Shown here one piece after another: positions 36,556-47,984 of a stretch of 64,000 bases of DNA. The DNA comes from Albifimbria verrucaria (taxonomy: Eukaryota > Ascomycota > Sordariomycetes > Hypocreales > Stachybotryaceae): assembly GCA_020081605.1 (NCBI GenBank), contig JAHREC010000045.1, forward strand, positions 496,001-560,000. Reading direction: 5' to 3'. Below the pieces are notes generated by a model, which was not told where the DNA came from, did not search any database, and saw only the letters and a program-made list of their open reading frames with translations. The number at the start of each line of letters is the position of its first letter. Position 1 is the first letter of the stretch. The position numbers were made by a program, and so were the translations under genes.

Positions 36556-37388
36556 TTCAATTAAGTGATGAAAGCCAAAGGGGTTTAACTTGAACTGGCT
36601 AGCGATGTACATAAAGAACTGGAGCTGGTGAACGCCAGTGTCTAGCTTAGCTCGGGAAGCGTCGCTGCGAAGGGACCCTGCGCTCTCCCCACAGCCTGCT
36701 TGCAGTAGTCAATCAAAACATTATGAAAATTGTGAGTTGTCCCACAATATAATGGTGCTAGTCATGGGTAGACTTTGAGGTTGGACCAGCCACCAAGACC
36801 ACAGCCCAACTATATGTGTATGCAACTGTACAGTACCTACATTAGCTTGCAGGCTAGGGAGTATCGACACCTCGAATGGCCATGTCAAAAGCTGGGCAAA
36901 GGTCAACTTATACCCAAGACGCCTGCTGTCAATGCCTGCTGTCAACGCCCGCTCAGTAGCACCAAGGGGCGTTCCTGACTCGTAATAGTCGCTTGCTGCA
37001 TTGCCTGGGCTTCCTCTTTGTGACCGCGACGAAGATCATCCGCCATTTCTTTCATTATGGAGAGTCAGGCCATGCGTAGCTTTGTGGGGATTTCATCCGA
37101 CAACCGGTGTCCACTCGAGTCATGGTGGGCACGGGCTCTCCTCGCACACCAATCCAACCCAAGCAACACCATGTTTTTCCAACACATTGGCTTAGCGCCG
37201 TCGTTTTTCCGTTGATGAACCTTCTTATGATGCCTGTAAGGCTTGGCTAGCACAGGATCCCTGCTTAGTGATATAGCTAGTTCAAAACCCAATAACCCCG
37301 GCCGGTCTCGCTTCTCACATGGGGTCATATTCGTTTCTTGTCGACGCATTTACCACTTCCAATACTCGGCCTGTAAACAAACGAGCCC
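36556..37388. other. Intergenic
   Basis: 833 bases between the PKS stop and the receptor-like gene, same strand. Only short frames; no RNA or repeat recognised. Confidence 0.4.
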
Positions 37389-38920
37389 ATGATGCGCAAC
37401 CTCTGGTGCGCGCTTCTGCTGACATGGACGGTCCTGTCTCTGGGGCTGCGGCGCAAGCGTCACTCGCTTCAGCTGTTTCTCACATGCCAAGCTGTGCGGT
37501 AAGATATCGGCCTTTGCCACACTCGAGTTTGAGAAAGTAGCCACTGATTCTCGACCCGTGCAGAGAGACTGTGTCTTCGCCGCGTTATACAATTCGCCAT
37601 GTCAGCCAACGAACACGACTTGCATATGTACGAACGAGCAGTTGCAAATGGAGGCAACCGAATGTGTTCTCAGGTCGTGTAGCTTGAAAGAGTCGTTGTG
37701 TGAGTTCGAAGGGTATCTTGAAACAGCAGTGGCGAAGGGTTAGCTAATATGGGAATGATCAGCTACCAAGAATCTGACCATGTCAAGCTGTGGTGCTCCT
37801 GTTCGAGATGCCCAGGGCTCGTATGTTGCCATTTCCAATACTCTGGCTGCGTTGATAGGCATCTGTGTCCTACAAAGAATTGCTTCCAAACTCTTCTGGA
37901 GACTGGACATAGCCTTGGATGACTGGATGATTTTCTTCACCACACTCCTTCTAACCACACCCAGCCTGGTAATAAATGTTCATGGACTTGTCGCCAATGG
38001 AATGGGACACGATGTATGGACTGTTCCATTTGAGCAAATTACGAGATTTGGCACCTTCTTCCATGTCATGGCGACGCTGTACTTCACACAAATGGCGTGT
38101 ATAAAACTGACGCTGCTCGTGTTTTATCTGCGTATTTTCCCAACAGCCCTCATTAGACGACTGTTATGGGGCACCATCATCTTTACCTGTCTCTACGGCA
38201 TCATCTTCATGTTCACTGCCATCTTTCAGTGCCTACCTGTGGGTTATTTCTCGACAAAATGGGACGGAGAACATGAGGGAAGATGTGCTAGTATCAACGC
38301 CATCACATGGTCTAATGCTGGAATAAGCATTGCGCTTGACATCTGGATGCTAGCGATCCCACTCTCACAACTGAAGTCGCTAAAACTGGACTGGAAAAAG
38401 AAGATTGGCGTCGCGATGATGTTCTGCGTTGGAACTTTGTATGTTGTCGCTCCCCATGCTGGCTACGTTTCGTCAGACTAACCGAGGTTTACAGATTCAC
38501 AATCGTTAGCATCATCAGGCTACACGTCCTTGTCAAATTTGGCCATACTGAAAATCCCACCTGGGACTATCTCGAGGTCTGCAAATGGTCCACCATTGAG
38601 ATTGCTGTTGGCATCATTTGCGTTTGCATGCCTTCATTCCGTCTATTGTTAATGCGGCTGTGCCCAAGTCTCTTCTCTAGCGAACAGTCCTATGCCAACT
38701 ACGGCAGCAATGTAGGCGGAGCCAACAGTAAAAGCAGAAGCAGGAGCAGGCCTCTGGGTCCAGTGGTGACTTTACAAAAGGAGAACCACCTTCAGAAACC
38801 GACGCCGCAGGCATCACGTTTTCTCGCAGCTATGCTGTCGAATTAAGTGATAAGGAAGAGAATGACGAGATTTATTTGGTCGATGTAAAAACATGTAACA
38901 ATGGAATCAACACCTTATGA
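37389..38920 (+). CDS. CFEM-domain, Pth11-like seven-transmembrane receptor
   Basis: Exons 37389-37498, 37564-37699, 37763-38438 and 38495-38920, about 449 residues. A signal peptide is followed by a CFEM domain with all eight Cys (PSC, RDC, SPC, CIC, TEC, RSC and a last Cys about 15 residues on). The conserved acidic residue before the CxC pair is absent (QPTNTTC). Then come seven hydrophobic segments typical of Pth11-type receptors, including DDWMIFFTT and CIKLTLLVFYLRIF, and an acidic cytoplasmic tail with ITFSRSYAVEL. Frame breaks are at the GGGG run 37442-37445 and the GGG run 38756-38758, one base short each. These are plasma-membrane sensors of surface or environmental cues. The location beside the PKS may be coincidental. 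Confidence 0.85.
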
Positions 38921-40447
38921 TCTTTAATTTAGATTTTATTTTATACTACTAATAATAAATTTCTACGTCAGTTGTCTCGATGAATATATTGGCATGATTG
39001 TTGTGTCCACACATAGGGAGTGGTTTGCACGGACTGTGATGCGAATGCGAGTGCTGAAACGGACTTCTGTTCCCCTCCAAGCTCACAACTCGAATGAACC
39101 GATGACAATGAAATACTCTAGTAAGCATTTCAAACTCACGGATAGTCCCAGATGGGAAAACTCGGCATACCGTCAGGTTTTGAGACAAACCGTGCTGAAA
39201 CTAGTTATCCAGGCGAACTCTGACATATAGCTGACAGTTATAGGACATATATTTCCTGGTATATCCCTCGACGCGGTACTTTAGTAGACTGGGCTTTACT
39301 GTAATGTAGCCCATAAGTGCAAACGAAGTCCAGAGCCTATGTCTAGGTTACCCGCCCATTTCTCACCGGAACTCACCGAAGGCTAATCAATGGTCACAAT
39401 TGCCCCTGTGTCTCTCTTTTCGCTTAATACATCGATTGTATTCACAGCATAAACCATGGTATATCAATGGTCGTGCATTATGGTCTATAAAGATTTCAGG
39501 CCAGGGATTCTGTACATCAGATTGATATATCTTGGCTCGAATCAGAATAGAGAGTTTAACAAGACCATATCAATCACTAGATGAAAGTGTTATTGTTGCT
39601 AAAATTTAACCAGCGTAATTTAAGTCAAGTATTAGAGTATAGCGGCTACATGATGCTCTTTCTTACTTCATAATATCTGCGTCATGCAACCACGGTGAAC
39701 CTGAGCGAGTTTAGAAGTGATCATCAACTGCACAATAGATCCAGCAGAGCAATGGAATTATTTACTATATATGAAGCTACCAGATGGCCTTCAGAGGCAG
39801 TGGTTGAAGAGGCAAGAAGTGGTAGTAATGTGCTCATAAGTATATGTTGTAGAGTGCCAAATTTCAGTCTTTTAATATGGGTAGGTCCAAACCAAAAGAA
39901 CTATGCAGAATGGATATGTTGTCAATTTGACTATTAGGGTTTCCTAAGCCGACCACGCTATAAGAAGCCGTCACTCATATATTCGTTTCTAAACCAATGT
40001 TCTATCCAGAAGATGAATTGAATAATAGTAGGCCGATTAACAGTCAAAGTTGTGGCAAATAGCAGTGTCAACGACCTGTTTGGTATCCAGCAAGACTTTG
40101 TTCAACATATGTACCGCGCGAACTCCATCGTCTACCACTCTTACATACACTAATATTCCACAGGAGTAGACTGTGATAAACCTAAGACGAGAATAGTACC
40201 ATGGCGATACCGTCCTTGTGGTGAAATCCTCTAAGGCTACTGTATAATTATGAAGAAACGAAATCACAGCTTGCCATAATGTTTGTTGGTTTCTGCTAAC
40301 AGTAGCAATGACATAGGCGCCCTTTCGCTGTAATCCATTTCTTGGTGGTGAAACACTACCACGTTGCATAGGAATATGCTCCTCAAAATCAGTGAAGTGA
40401 ATGAGTGACTGTACACCTGCATCTGCCTACTCTGGCTCTACCTCATG
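38921..40447. other. AT-rich intergenic region
   Basis: 1.5 kb between a + strand and a - strand gene (convergent). Two moderately long frames occur, 80 codons at 39695 (+, no ATG start) and 110 codons at 40037-40369 (-), but neither shows a domain or splice context, so no gene is called. Confidence 0.4.
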
Positions 40448-41774
40448 CTATAGCTGATTACCCATATCATGTCTCCATTGCTTTTGTACTTCTTTTAACA
40501 AGCCTGGAACTGCACAGACGTCTATCGCTGTTCCAGCCATGGCTTTGCGACTCTCATGGCACTCAAAAATGCTTCCTTAGTTCCAGACGACTTTTCAAAG
40601 TCAGGACTGTGTGGCTGCCCAGCTTGGGGACCTGGAGGAATAGCGAAGCTAACATTCATGCTTGGTAGAGCATAGCTGATGTTCCCTTGATCTGTACTCG
40701 CTTTGACCCAAGTGAATTGCCCCGGGGAGGTAATAGAGGTTGAGGCAACTCGGGCAAAGACTCCCAGTACTTTCTATACAAGCCCGCAAGTACAGAATTT
40801 GGCACGTGGTCCTTGTATCCCGGCACAACATCAATCTCAACCCTTGCTCCTGTTGCCTCAGCCCCGGCGCGGAAACATGCCTCTACCTTCTGCTGCAACT
40901 CGAGCAGTCGGGACGTGCTTGCAGCACGGAGAACCGCAACGCCCGCAGCCTTTTCGTGGATGACGTTTGGCTTGTTGCCGCCGTTTGTGATTTGCAACCC
41001 TATGATATCGTCAGGTCGTGTTTGTTGACGTAGAGCCGAAATAGCACTATAGGCAACAATCAAAGCGTCCAGCGCATTGATGCCCAACCAGGGACTGTTG
41101 GCTGCGTGTGCTGCGCGACCATGATACGTGACGCTAAGGTGGACAAAGGCCGTTGTGCGGACAAATGGACTGTTGTGCAGGATTCCTGGGTGGGAAATGA
41201 TTGAGACATCGATGTCCTTGTATGCGCCTGCCGCGAGGCATTTGATCTTGCCACCACCTCCCTCCTCGGCTGGGGTGCCGATGATGATGACCTTTCCAGG
41301 GAGGTCGTGATGTTCCAGCACCTCGGCTGTAGCAAGGCCTGCAGCTACGGAGGCCACCGCGATGAGGTTATGCCCACATGCGTGCCCTAGGGCTGGCAAT
41401 GCATCTGCAGTCTTTGGGGTCAACGTCTGTGGATGACGGTCTCAGGGAGGGAGGGGCATACCCATCTCAGCGTTGAATGAGACGACTGGGCCTTGCCTGC
41501 CGGTATCGAAGACTGCCACCCACGCCGTCTCCATCCCGTAAGCTGAGGCCGTGACGTGCCAGCCCTCTCTTGCACGCATAAAGCTGGTCAAGGCATCGTG
41601 GGCCTTGTACTCTCTGTAGCCCAGCTCGGGGTTGTTGTGGAGGAAGCTGTTCAAGGGCCAAAGCGAGGGTTCCAGACCTTGGATGAATCGGTCAATATCG
41701 GACACGTAACCATTTCCGACCGCGGGCTCTTGCTCCTCCCCAGGTCTGGGGACGAGCACGAATCCGTCTTCCAT
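40448..41774 (-). CDS. M20-family amidohydrolase (ACY1L2/PM20D2-like)
   Basis: Exons 41774-41462 and 41404-40448 (minus), intron 57 bp; about 423 residues. The splice joins the metal-site block AEM-DALPALGHACGHN, where His and Asp ligands lie. GTPAEEGGGGK follows with the catalytic and ligand Glu pair, then RAAHAANSPWLG from the dimerisation lid. Two breaks, at the C4 run 40720-40723 and at about 40542-40546, each one base short, hide the real C terminus (SPDFEKSSGT and beyond), which contains a further His ligand region. The ATG 41774 is used; an upstream TTG frame is not. M20 enzymes hydrolyse amide bonds of N-acyl amino acids or dipeptides. Next to a possible polyketide-amide locus it could act on the product, but a housekeeping role is equally possible. 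Confidence 0.88.
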
Positions 41775-42481
41775 ATTGATCAATGAGCAGTGCAGTAGCA
41801 CCAATCTGCACGGGTCCGTTGAGATTTAGGGTCTGATATGTCGTCTCCTTGTCAGATGTCACTTCCGCCACGGTCTTGGCGTAAATGACAAAATTAGTTC
41901 CACTGGGCTATGCTTCCTTAGTATGGATCTACCTGCATAGAACAAGTGGGCTCGGCCACTTGTCTCCGTAAGTAAACGAGTTATGACAAGCCCAAATTAA
42001 TAGCCGATGTGAGCGATCCTACTAGCTCTACAAAGAGGAAATTATAATTCTGGGCACGCTTAGTCACAGTTGAATTGCAAATGATAACACCATTCATCGC
42101 CTACCGCGGGTAGTCAAATACGGTCGAGACCCGCACAACGCAATGGCACCATTCCAACACGTACAACACATCTGCCGCATATTGACGGGAGCAGGAGGAC
42201 CGAGACTGATCGTCCGTGCAATATAGCAGTTTACTAGTGGGCGGCCGTGTGGGGGTTGCAAACTCATCTAGGACGGGGCAACAGTCTGCGCAACACAAGC
42301 AGCCCTGGATACAGAGGCCAACCCATGGTCACCCGACGTCTAGCCGATCTAATTGAGCGGGAATACATAATTGCTGGTTGAGATTGAGCCCGGCTCGCTG
42401 AAACCAAAATCCTAAAAGAACGTCAAATTAACCGTCCCCAGCTTGTGATAGCGTAGCTGGCCCAATCATCTTACTGCTACG
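41775..42481. other. Divergent intergenic region
   Basis: 707 bases between the divergent amidohydrolase and hydroxylase/desaturase-like genes, presumably both promoters. No gene seen. Confidence 0.45.
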
Positions 42482-43312
42482 ATGCAAAGGACAATGCCGG
42501 GCGACAAACACCATGTAACAACCACGTTAAACTACTGGGACGACCCGGGTGACGGTTCCAAGCCGACGCCCATCTTCATCGGCAAGGGAAGGATCAGCAA
42601 CGAGAGGCCTCACAAGGCTCGGCAGTTTGTCGTTTCCGACATCAGCGGTGATGAGGACCAATACACGCTGGATACCCACGGCTTCCAATACTGTCGACAC
42701 AAGAGTCACGAGGAAGCATTCACCAACGAGCAGCAGATCCAGACCGCATACTACCAAGAGTGCGAGGAGCTTATCAAGGGCGTTACAGGGGCACGGGCTG
42801 TCCACATCTTCAACCACAAGGTGCGCCGGGGCCCGACCCAATGGCATCACTTGGGCTTACACAACCTCGCCAATCGTGGACCTGTCACCAGAACACATGT
42901 CGACCAGTCATATGAGGGTGCAGAGCGGCGGCTACGCTGGGAGTTCCCCAACGAGGCCGATGAGCTGGTCAAGCGGCGTTACCAGATCATCAACGTGTGG
43001 CGGCCGATCCAGCCCATTCTCAAGGACCCCATCGCCGTGGCCGATGCTGCTTCCGTGCCCGACACTGACCTCGTGGGCGCCGAGATGACCGAGGACAACT
43101 TTGTGGGCGAGTCGTGGGTCGTCCGCCACAACCCGGACCACCGATGGTTCTACAAGCACGGCATGACGCCCGAGGACGTCCTGCTCATCAAGTGCTTCGA
43201 CTCGGACAAAGCCGTAGCGCGGCGGTCGCTGCATTCGGCATTTGAGGACCCTGTGTACCGCACGTGCGAGTCTCGGCAGAGTATCGAGGTGAGGTGTCTG
43301 GTTTGCTACTAG
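42482..43312 (+). CDS. AsaB/CmcJ-like hydroxylase/desaturase family protein
   Basis: An intact single exon of 276 residues. The layout is that of the fungal family related to AsaB of aspergillic acid synthesis and to cephamycin 7-alpha-methoxylase chain P8 (also labelled GA4-desaturase-like): a beta-rich start with LNYWDD, a central GPVTRTHVDQSYEGA, the block RYQIINVWRPI, the late motif LLIKCFDSD, and a closing RRSLHSAFEDP with SIEVRCLV. The central His-Val-Asp pair may bind iron, but the mechanism in this family is not settled. Members are frequent tailoring genes in secondary-metabolite loci. ATG 42482 and ATG 42494 are both possible starts. It lies immediately upstream of a 2OG oxygenase on the same strand. 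Confidence 0.85.
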   Translation: MQRTMPGDKHHVTTTLNYWDDPGDGSKPTPIFIGKGRISNERPHKARQFVVSDISGDEDQYTLDTHGFQYCRHKSHEEAFTNEQQIQTAYYQECEELIKGVTGARAVHIFNHKVRRGPTQWHHLGLHNLANRGPVTRTHVDQSYEGAERRLRWEFPNEADELVKRRYQIINVWRPIQPILKDPIAVADAASVPDTDLVGAEMTEDNFVGESWVVRHNPDHRWFYKHGMTPEDVLLIKCFDSDKAVARRSLHSAFEDPVYRTCESRQSIEVRCLVCY

Positions 43313-43706
43313 CCTTCATGGTGGAGTCAACACCGTGAGGGCAATCTCCTCTTCGCAAGTATTGGGCCAAGACGCTCTGAGAACCTATGAATCCGTTTAC
43401 CCGAGCCCGATAGTTCCTCAACGTGGGCCATGATGCTCCACACCTCCTGCAGCTCGCGCACTTTGGAAGAAGGTGCGTAATCTAATCAATAGCGGACGCG
43501 GGGTCTTGGGATACACAATAGAGCATGTTTCAGATATGCCGTATCTGGTGGGTAGTTTCGTGCAGCTGGGACGATCCAAGACTGTATGTAGAGTATATAT
43601 ATGCTGCTCTCTGATTCTCTGTGTCTTGCAAGCCTTGACCTGTCAACCTTGTCCCAACACATTGCACTATTGTCCTGTCCTGTATACCACAAGAGCAGCT
43701 CACATC
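43313..43706 (+). promoter_or_regulatory. Promoter region of the 2OG oxygenase gene
   Basis: 394 bases between two same-strand genes. A TATATATATG stretch at 43594-43603 lies about 104 bases before the next start codon and is the likely TATA element. Confidence 0.5.
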
Positions 43707-44976
43707 ATGGCTCCCGTACTTGATCCCCCAGACTGTCGAGTGGATGGGCAAGAATGTGCCCGTCTGGACAATGCAAACCATCAACTACGAGCTTTTGCTC
43801 TCGCAGGATCCCGGTGAGATCGACAAGGTAGTCGATGCCTGTTTGCAGGAAGGTTACTTCTACCTGGACCTCAAGGGCATTGATGGTCGCCGCATGTTGG
43901 CCGATCAGCAGGAGACCCTGAAGCTGATGAAGCGCTTCTTCGATGCCCCCATTGAGCAAAAGAACGAGTTTGGCCTGATCTCGTCTCACTTGGGGTATGC
44001 TTACCCCTCTCCCTCCTCCCTGCGTTACGATGAACTCTGCAATCTGACGGGCCTCTCACCAACGCAGTTACGAGCCCGTGGGCAGCCGCACGGGTGTTGC
44101 GGCCGGCACTAAGGACGGATACGAGATGCTCAAGGTGTCTAGGGACGAGATCCAGCGGGACAGCCCCAAAATTCCGGCCCCAGTCAAGAATAGTGGCGAC
44201 CTGCAGATCTTGGAGAACACCATTGGTAGCTGCAACACCATCACTAAGGTCATCCTCTCGGCCTTATCCACCGGCCTACACCTCACAGGCGCGGGCCGTT
44301 TTGAGAACGCGCACCGTAATAACAGGCCTTCGACCACAACTGTGCGTCTGCCGTGCTTCCCGGCCCTACTAGTGTCCAAGCGCTGACCTGACCCACCCTC
44401 TAGCTGTCCATGATGCACTATCTCCCGCTCGAGGTCACTGGCGAGAGCAAGATTGGTCACCAGAAGCACACTGTAAGACTCCCTAGTTGCCAATAGTGCG
44501 CAAAAGCTAACTGGCAATAGGACATCAGCACCTTGACTCTTCTCTTCAGCGAGCAGTGGGGTCTGCAGGTTCGCCCGCCTGGCACCTGCGGCGCGCGTGA
44601 GATGGGCTTTGTAGCACCCAAGCCTGGATGTGCATTCGTGCATGTCGGTGACTCTCTGCGCTTCGCAAGTGGCATGAAGTTCCAGAGCTGCATCCACCGA
44701 GTTGTGCCTTTCGACCCCACTGAGCACCGATACTCAATCGCCTACTTCCTCCGTGCCGAGGACGACACCATGTTTGTGGACTCGGAAGGTCGCGCCATTA
44801 CTGCAGGACAATGGCACGATGAGAAATTCAAGGCTTTTACGGACCCAGAGCTGTGGCAGGCTATGGCTCCTAAGTCGATGATCTTGGGAGGTATGAAGGA
44901 GGATGGAGAGGATGAGCCTATTCTTACTCCGAGCTTAAAGGCTCCCATCAAGAGCGACGTAACTGTCAAGGCCTAA
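43707..44976 (+). CDS. Isopenicillin N synthase-like Fe(II)/2-oxoglutarate-dependent oxygenase
   Basis: Four exons: 43707-43994, 44068-44341, 44404-44472 and 44521-44976, about 361 residues. The N-terminal DIOX_N region runs through VVDACLQEGYFYLDLKG. The double-stranded helix core has the iron ligands HTD (in GHQKHTDISTLT) and the distal His in SCIHRVVP, followed by the 2OG-binding Arg-x-Ser in HRYSIAYF. Introns have GTATGC/GTGCGT/GTAAGA donors and CAG/TAG acceptors. The C5 run at 43725-43729 breaks the frame near the start and here one base is in excess (or two missing), unlike most breaks in the window. These enzymes hydroxylate, desaturate or epoxidise small molecules, so with the AsaB-like neighbour it could be a tailoring pair. 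Confidence 0.9.
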
Positions 44977-46359
44977 GACTTTTTCTATTCAAGAATATAT
45001 TTTGCGTAATTCTCAATCAATTATGAGATGTAAAACAGTAAGAAACATAGGGTGGTTCCTGTTCCAGCTACTCACAGAAAAACGACTTATCGTTAGCATC
45101 TTCTAAGATTGAGTCTTTGCACGTCCTTTCTTTTTCCCTCTTCCTTTAAACCCTGGTAGAAAGCGCCGCTACTAGGCCAAGTTATTCGTCGAATAGAAGG
45201 CTAGAACCAACGAGAGTTAAGCGGCTGTTTCAATGCCTGTTCTGTCATCCCTGGCCAGGAATTAGATCTGTTTTCTAAACCTGTTGTTACACAAGAAAGA
45301 ATTAGTTCGGAACCCAATTCTGTGAACACCCGTAATCAACTAGCAACAATAGGCTACTTTAATAGACAAGATTGGTTTGTGAAGAATGGCCCGCTGGCAT
45401 AAGGTTGATGTGATGAGATTTGACAAGTCGGGTAGCTTTTTGCAGCAACTTAAATCTAGAACCATGATTTCAAATCTGATACAGGCTGGCCAGTATCATG
45501 GGTTCCTTTCGACTTCTATGAACACGACTGATTTTGAATCTAAGCAAGCCCACCGAGTTTCTATAATGTCTCAGTATGAGGGAAACTCAGCGCCCAGGAT
45601 AACCGAGCTTGATAGGAGTAGTTAAAGGACCCATCACAAACATGATGGTAGGAGTAGGATGGCACCTGCTACTAATTGATTCGAACCACAATCTAAGCAA
45701 TCATTAGTAGTGTGTTGTCATTCTACTCTTACCATCTTCCTATAAAAACCTCTGTCTATGTTATTCAAGCCTTACCCATCCTTTCAGTGTGATGCATCGT
45801 ATAACTGCTTAGAATAATAGTGCCATGGCAATTTCAAAGAGCGTAAAGAGGCAACCGAGAATGTTTTGACGCTGAATGCAATCGATCCATTGTATTCACA
45901 GTTGATTAACAATATGATGCTTGGGTATTTTGTTAGCCTAAATGTCATCTTAAAATAGTCGTCGAACCGGAAAGACCAGTATTCCCTTTTATTGGCGGGA
46001 GGTTTGATAGGAGCTGAAATATGAAATTGCACAAGACTATGTGCGTCTCTCCTCTTCCTAAAGCTCCTCCGTCATCCTCTGGATCCTTACAGTTTGAAAA
46101 TCCCTCATAAAAAGCGAGCGGCAGGCGAGGTCATATTGCCATGGTAGGGATTCGCAACGTTTTTGCGATTACGATTGCTTTTCCAGTGGGAAAGCCTTGA
46201 TGCATTAGCCATTGCGCAACCACAAGTTGTAAATGTAGATCATATCAGGACGTATGAATTTCTGTTATTTCTCCTTGTTGATTCGAATGGAAAATATAAC
46301 AACATGTCTTCACATTCAATTGTAGAATCAAATGCACTGGGCATTCCATTACGTCTGTA
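44977..46359. other. Convergent intergenic region
   Basis: 1.4 kb, AT-rich, between the 3' ends of the oxygenase and the Zn2Cys6 gene. A 79-codon frame at 45386 (+) has no recognisable features. No gene called. Confidence 0.4.
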
Positions 46360-47984
46360 TTACACCGTATCCCTATGTATGTTTTTGCGTAAACGAGCAA
46401 TAATATCGGGTATCCCAGCCGCTATCTCGTTTGGAAAGAACAGGTCAAAATCAATGACCTTCTTTTTCAAGACTTCAGCATCTTTGTTATACGATTGAGC
46501 ATATACAAACAGCTCATGCATTTCAACAAAATCATTGCTGTCCAGCATGCCTTCGCGACGATTGAGACTACGCAGCAAGTCCAATGCTCGCAATTTTGTG
46601 TCATCATCAAGTGTAGTTGATGCGACAAATGCAAGGCCAGATATAAGTTGACCATCCAAGGAAAATGTTGGTTGGCTCATGGCAATAAATGGTGCAGCGA
46701 CGGTTTCAGCGATAGCCATGAAAGGAGCGAAAGTCTCGGGGTTGGAGGCAGCTTCTTCAGATGAGAAGGCATTAATGGACATTTGCCAGTAATTTTGATG
46801 CAAACGTAAGTTAAGATATTGCGCCCTCGATTCCATCAATGAGTCTGCTTCAAATGATGCTTCAAAACGAAGGTTCCATCGAAAAAGAGCTTTCTGGAGA
46901 GGGGTGCTGGACGATTCTCCGTCCAAAGTGCCACCAATCTGTTGATCGGCATCTCCATCCATATGCCAAGGCTTCTCCTGGTATTGAAGATCTAATCGCC
47001 GCAGTTCATAAGAAGCTTCATCAAGATTCGCGAAGGGTTGATAGAGCATGCCGTCTTCTCCATAGTTATTACGGTACCACTTTGTTAGCTCGGAGAGGGT
47101 AGGCTCCTTCATGAAGTTGGATGACTCTACTCCGAGTCGGCAGAACATTTCAGCGAGCTTCTCAGTAACTGCATACTCTTCTGCTGTGGCACCTTGTTTG
47201 AGTGAGTGAAACAGTGCAACTCCTGCATCAAGATGTCGTAATAGCTCGTTGTATCTACCGGTGAGACCTTCAAATGAGATGAATAGTAGACAACATATCA
47301 AAATGCAATGCATATTTGAAGCCGACTTGGTAGACATCAAAGGTAAAATTAAGGCAATAGCCTTATTGTACTGATGGATAGCGAGACGCTTCAATTCCCA
47401 TGGACTAGAGTGACCAAGGTGGCGAGCCATGAAGAGCCGATGAGAGGTTCCGACAGCAATCATGCTGTATCTCAGAGGTTCCGAGCTGATTGCCATGGGA
47501 ACGGCATATTGCAGCCAAAAGTTTGTAGACGACGGAGAGACTGAAAGCTGATATGTTGTCCACTGGATGAAGTGCTGGAAGTATAACCTTTCGGTGTCCT
47601 TAAACAAAGGAAATATTGCAACATTGGGAGCGATGATGGCCGATGGAGTTATTGATGTGGTATCGTCATGTTTTGTCTGCTTGCGTTTGCGTTCTTTCAA
47701 TGGTTTAGGCATTGCGTAACCATCGCATTTAATTTTATCCTTGCGACAGCGATGGCATGTGGGCTTCTCCTCGTCGCATTTTAAATGGCGGATTCTGGAT
47801 ATCGAGGTTGCTATAAGCTTGATCCTCCGAATTGGTAGAATAAAAGATGGCCAACTTACTTGCTGTAAGACAGTCAGGGTTGGGTAAATGACAGAAAGGT
47901 GCTTGGTGGGCGAGCTTCAACTTACCATGTGATACAGCCTGTCCGGACTTTAGGACCGGAGGCGCGTGTCAACTTCGGCCTCAT
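46360..47984 (-). CDS. Zn2Cys6 transcription factor (Upc2-like architecture) with a 3-nt microexon
   Basis: Exons on the minus strand: 47984-47926 (59 nt), 47862-47860 (3 nt), 47794-46360 (1,435 nt), totalling 1,497 nt and 498 residues with no frame break. The zinc cluster is split by the introns: exon 1 ends TGCIT plus two bases of a Cys codon, the microexon gives C plus AA, and exon 3 continues IRHLKCDEEKPTCHRC to KIKC, spacing CX2CX6CX6CX2CX6C. The introns are 63 bp (GTAAGT..TTACAG, branch CTGAC) and 65 bp (GTAAGT..TCCAG). The rest is the helical fungal regulatory region with HFIQWTTYQLS near its start, as in Upc2/sterol-type regulators. It is a nuclear regulator; targets are unknown. It could serve the oxygenase genes beside it. 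Confidence 0.85.
47860..47862 (-). other. 3-nt microexon in the Zn2Cys6 gene
   Basis: CAA on the minus strand, flanked by TTACAG and GTAAGT. Skipping it would join exon 1 (..TG) to exon 3 (A..) as TGA, a stop. Including it gives Cys-Lys and restores the zinc-ligand spacing and the open frame. Confidence 0.75.

Noticed and set aside
40037..40369. 110-codon minus-strand frame as a gene
   Set aside because: No signal peptide, domain, splice site or neighbour relation supports it; it lies in AT-rich sequence where such frames occur by chance.
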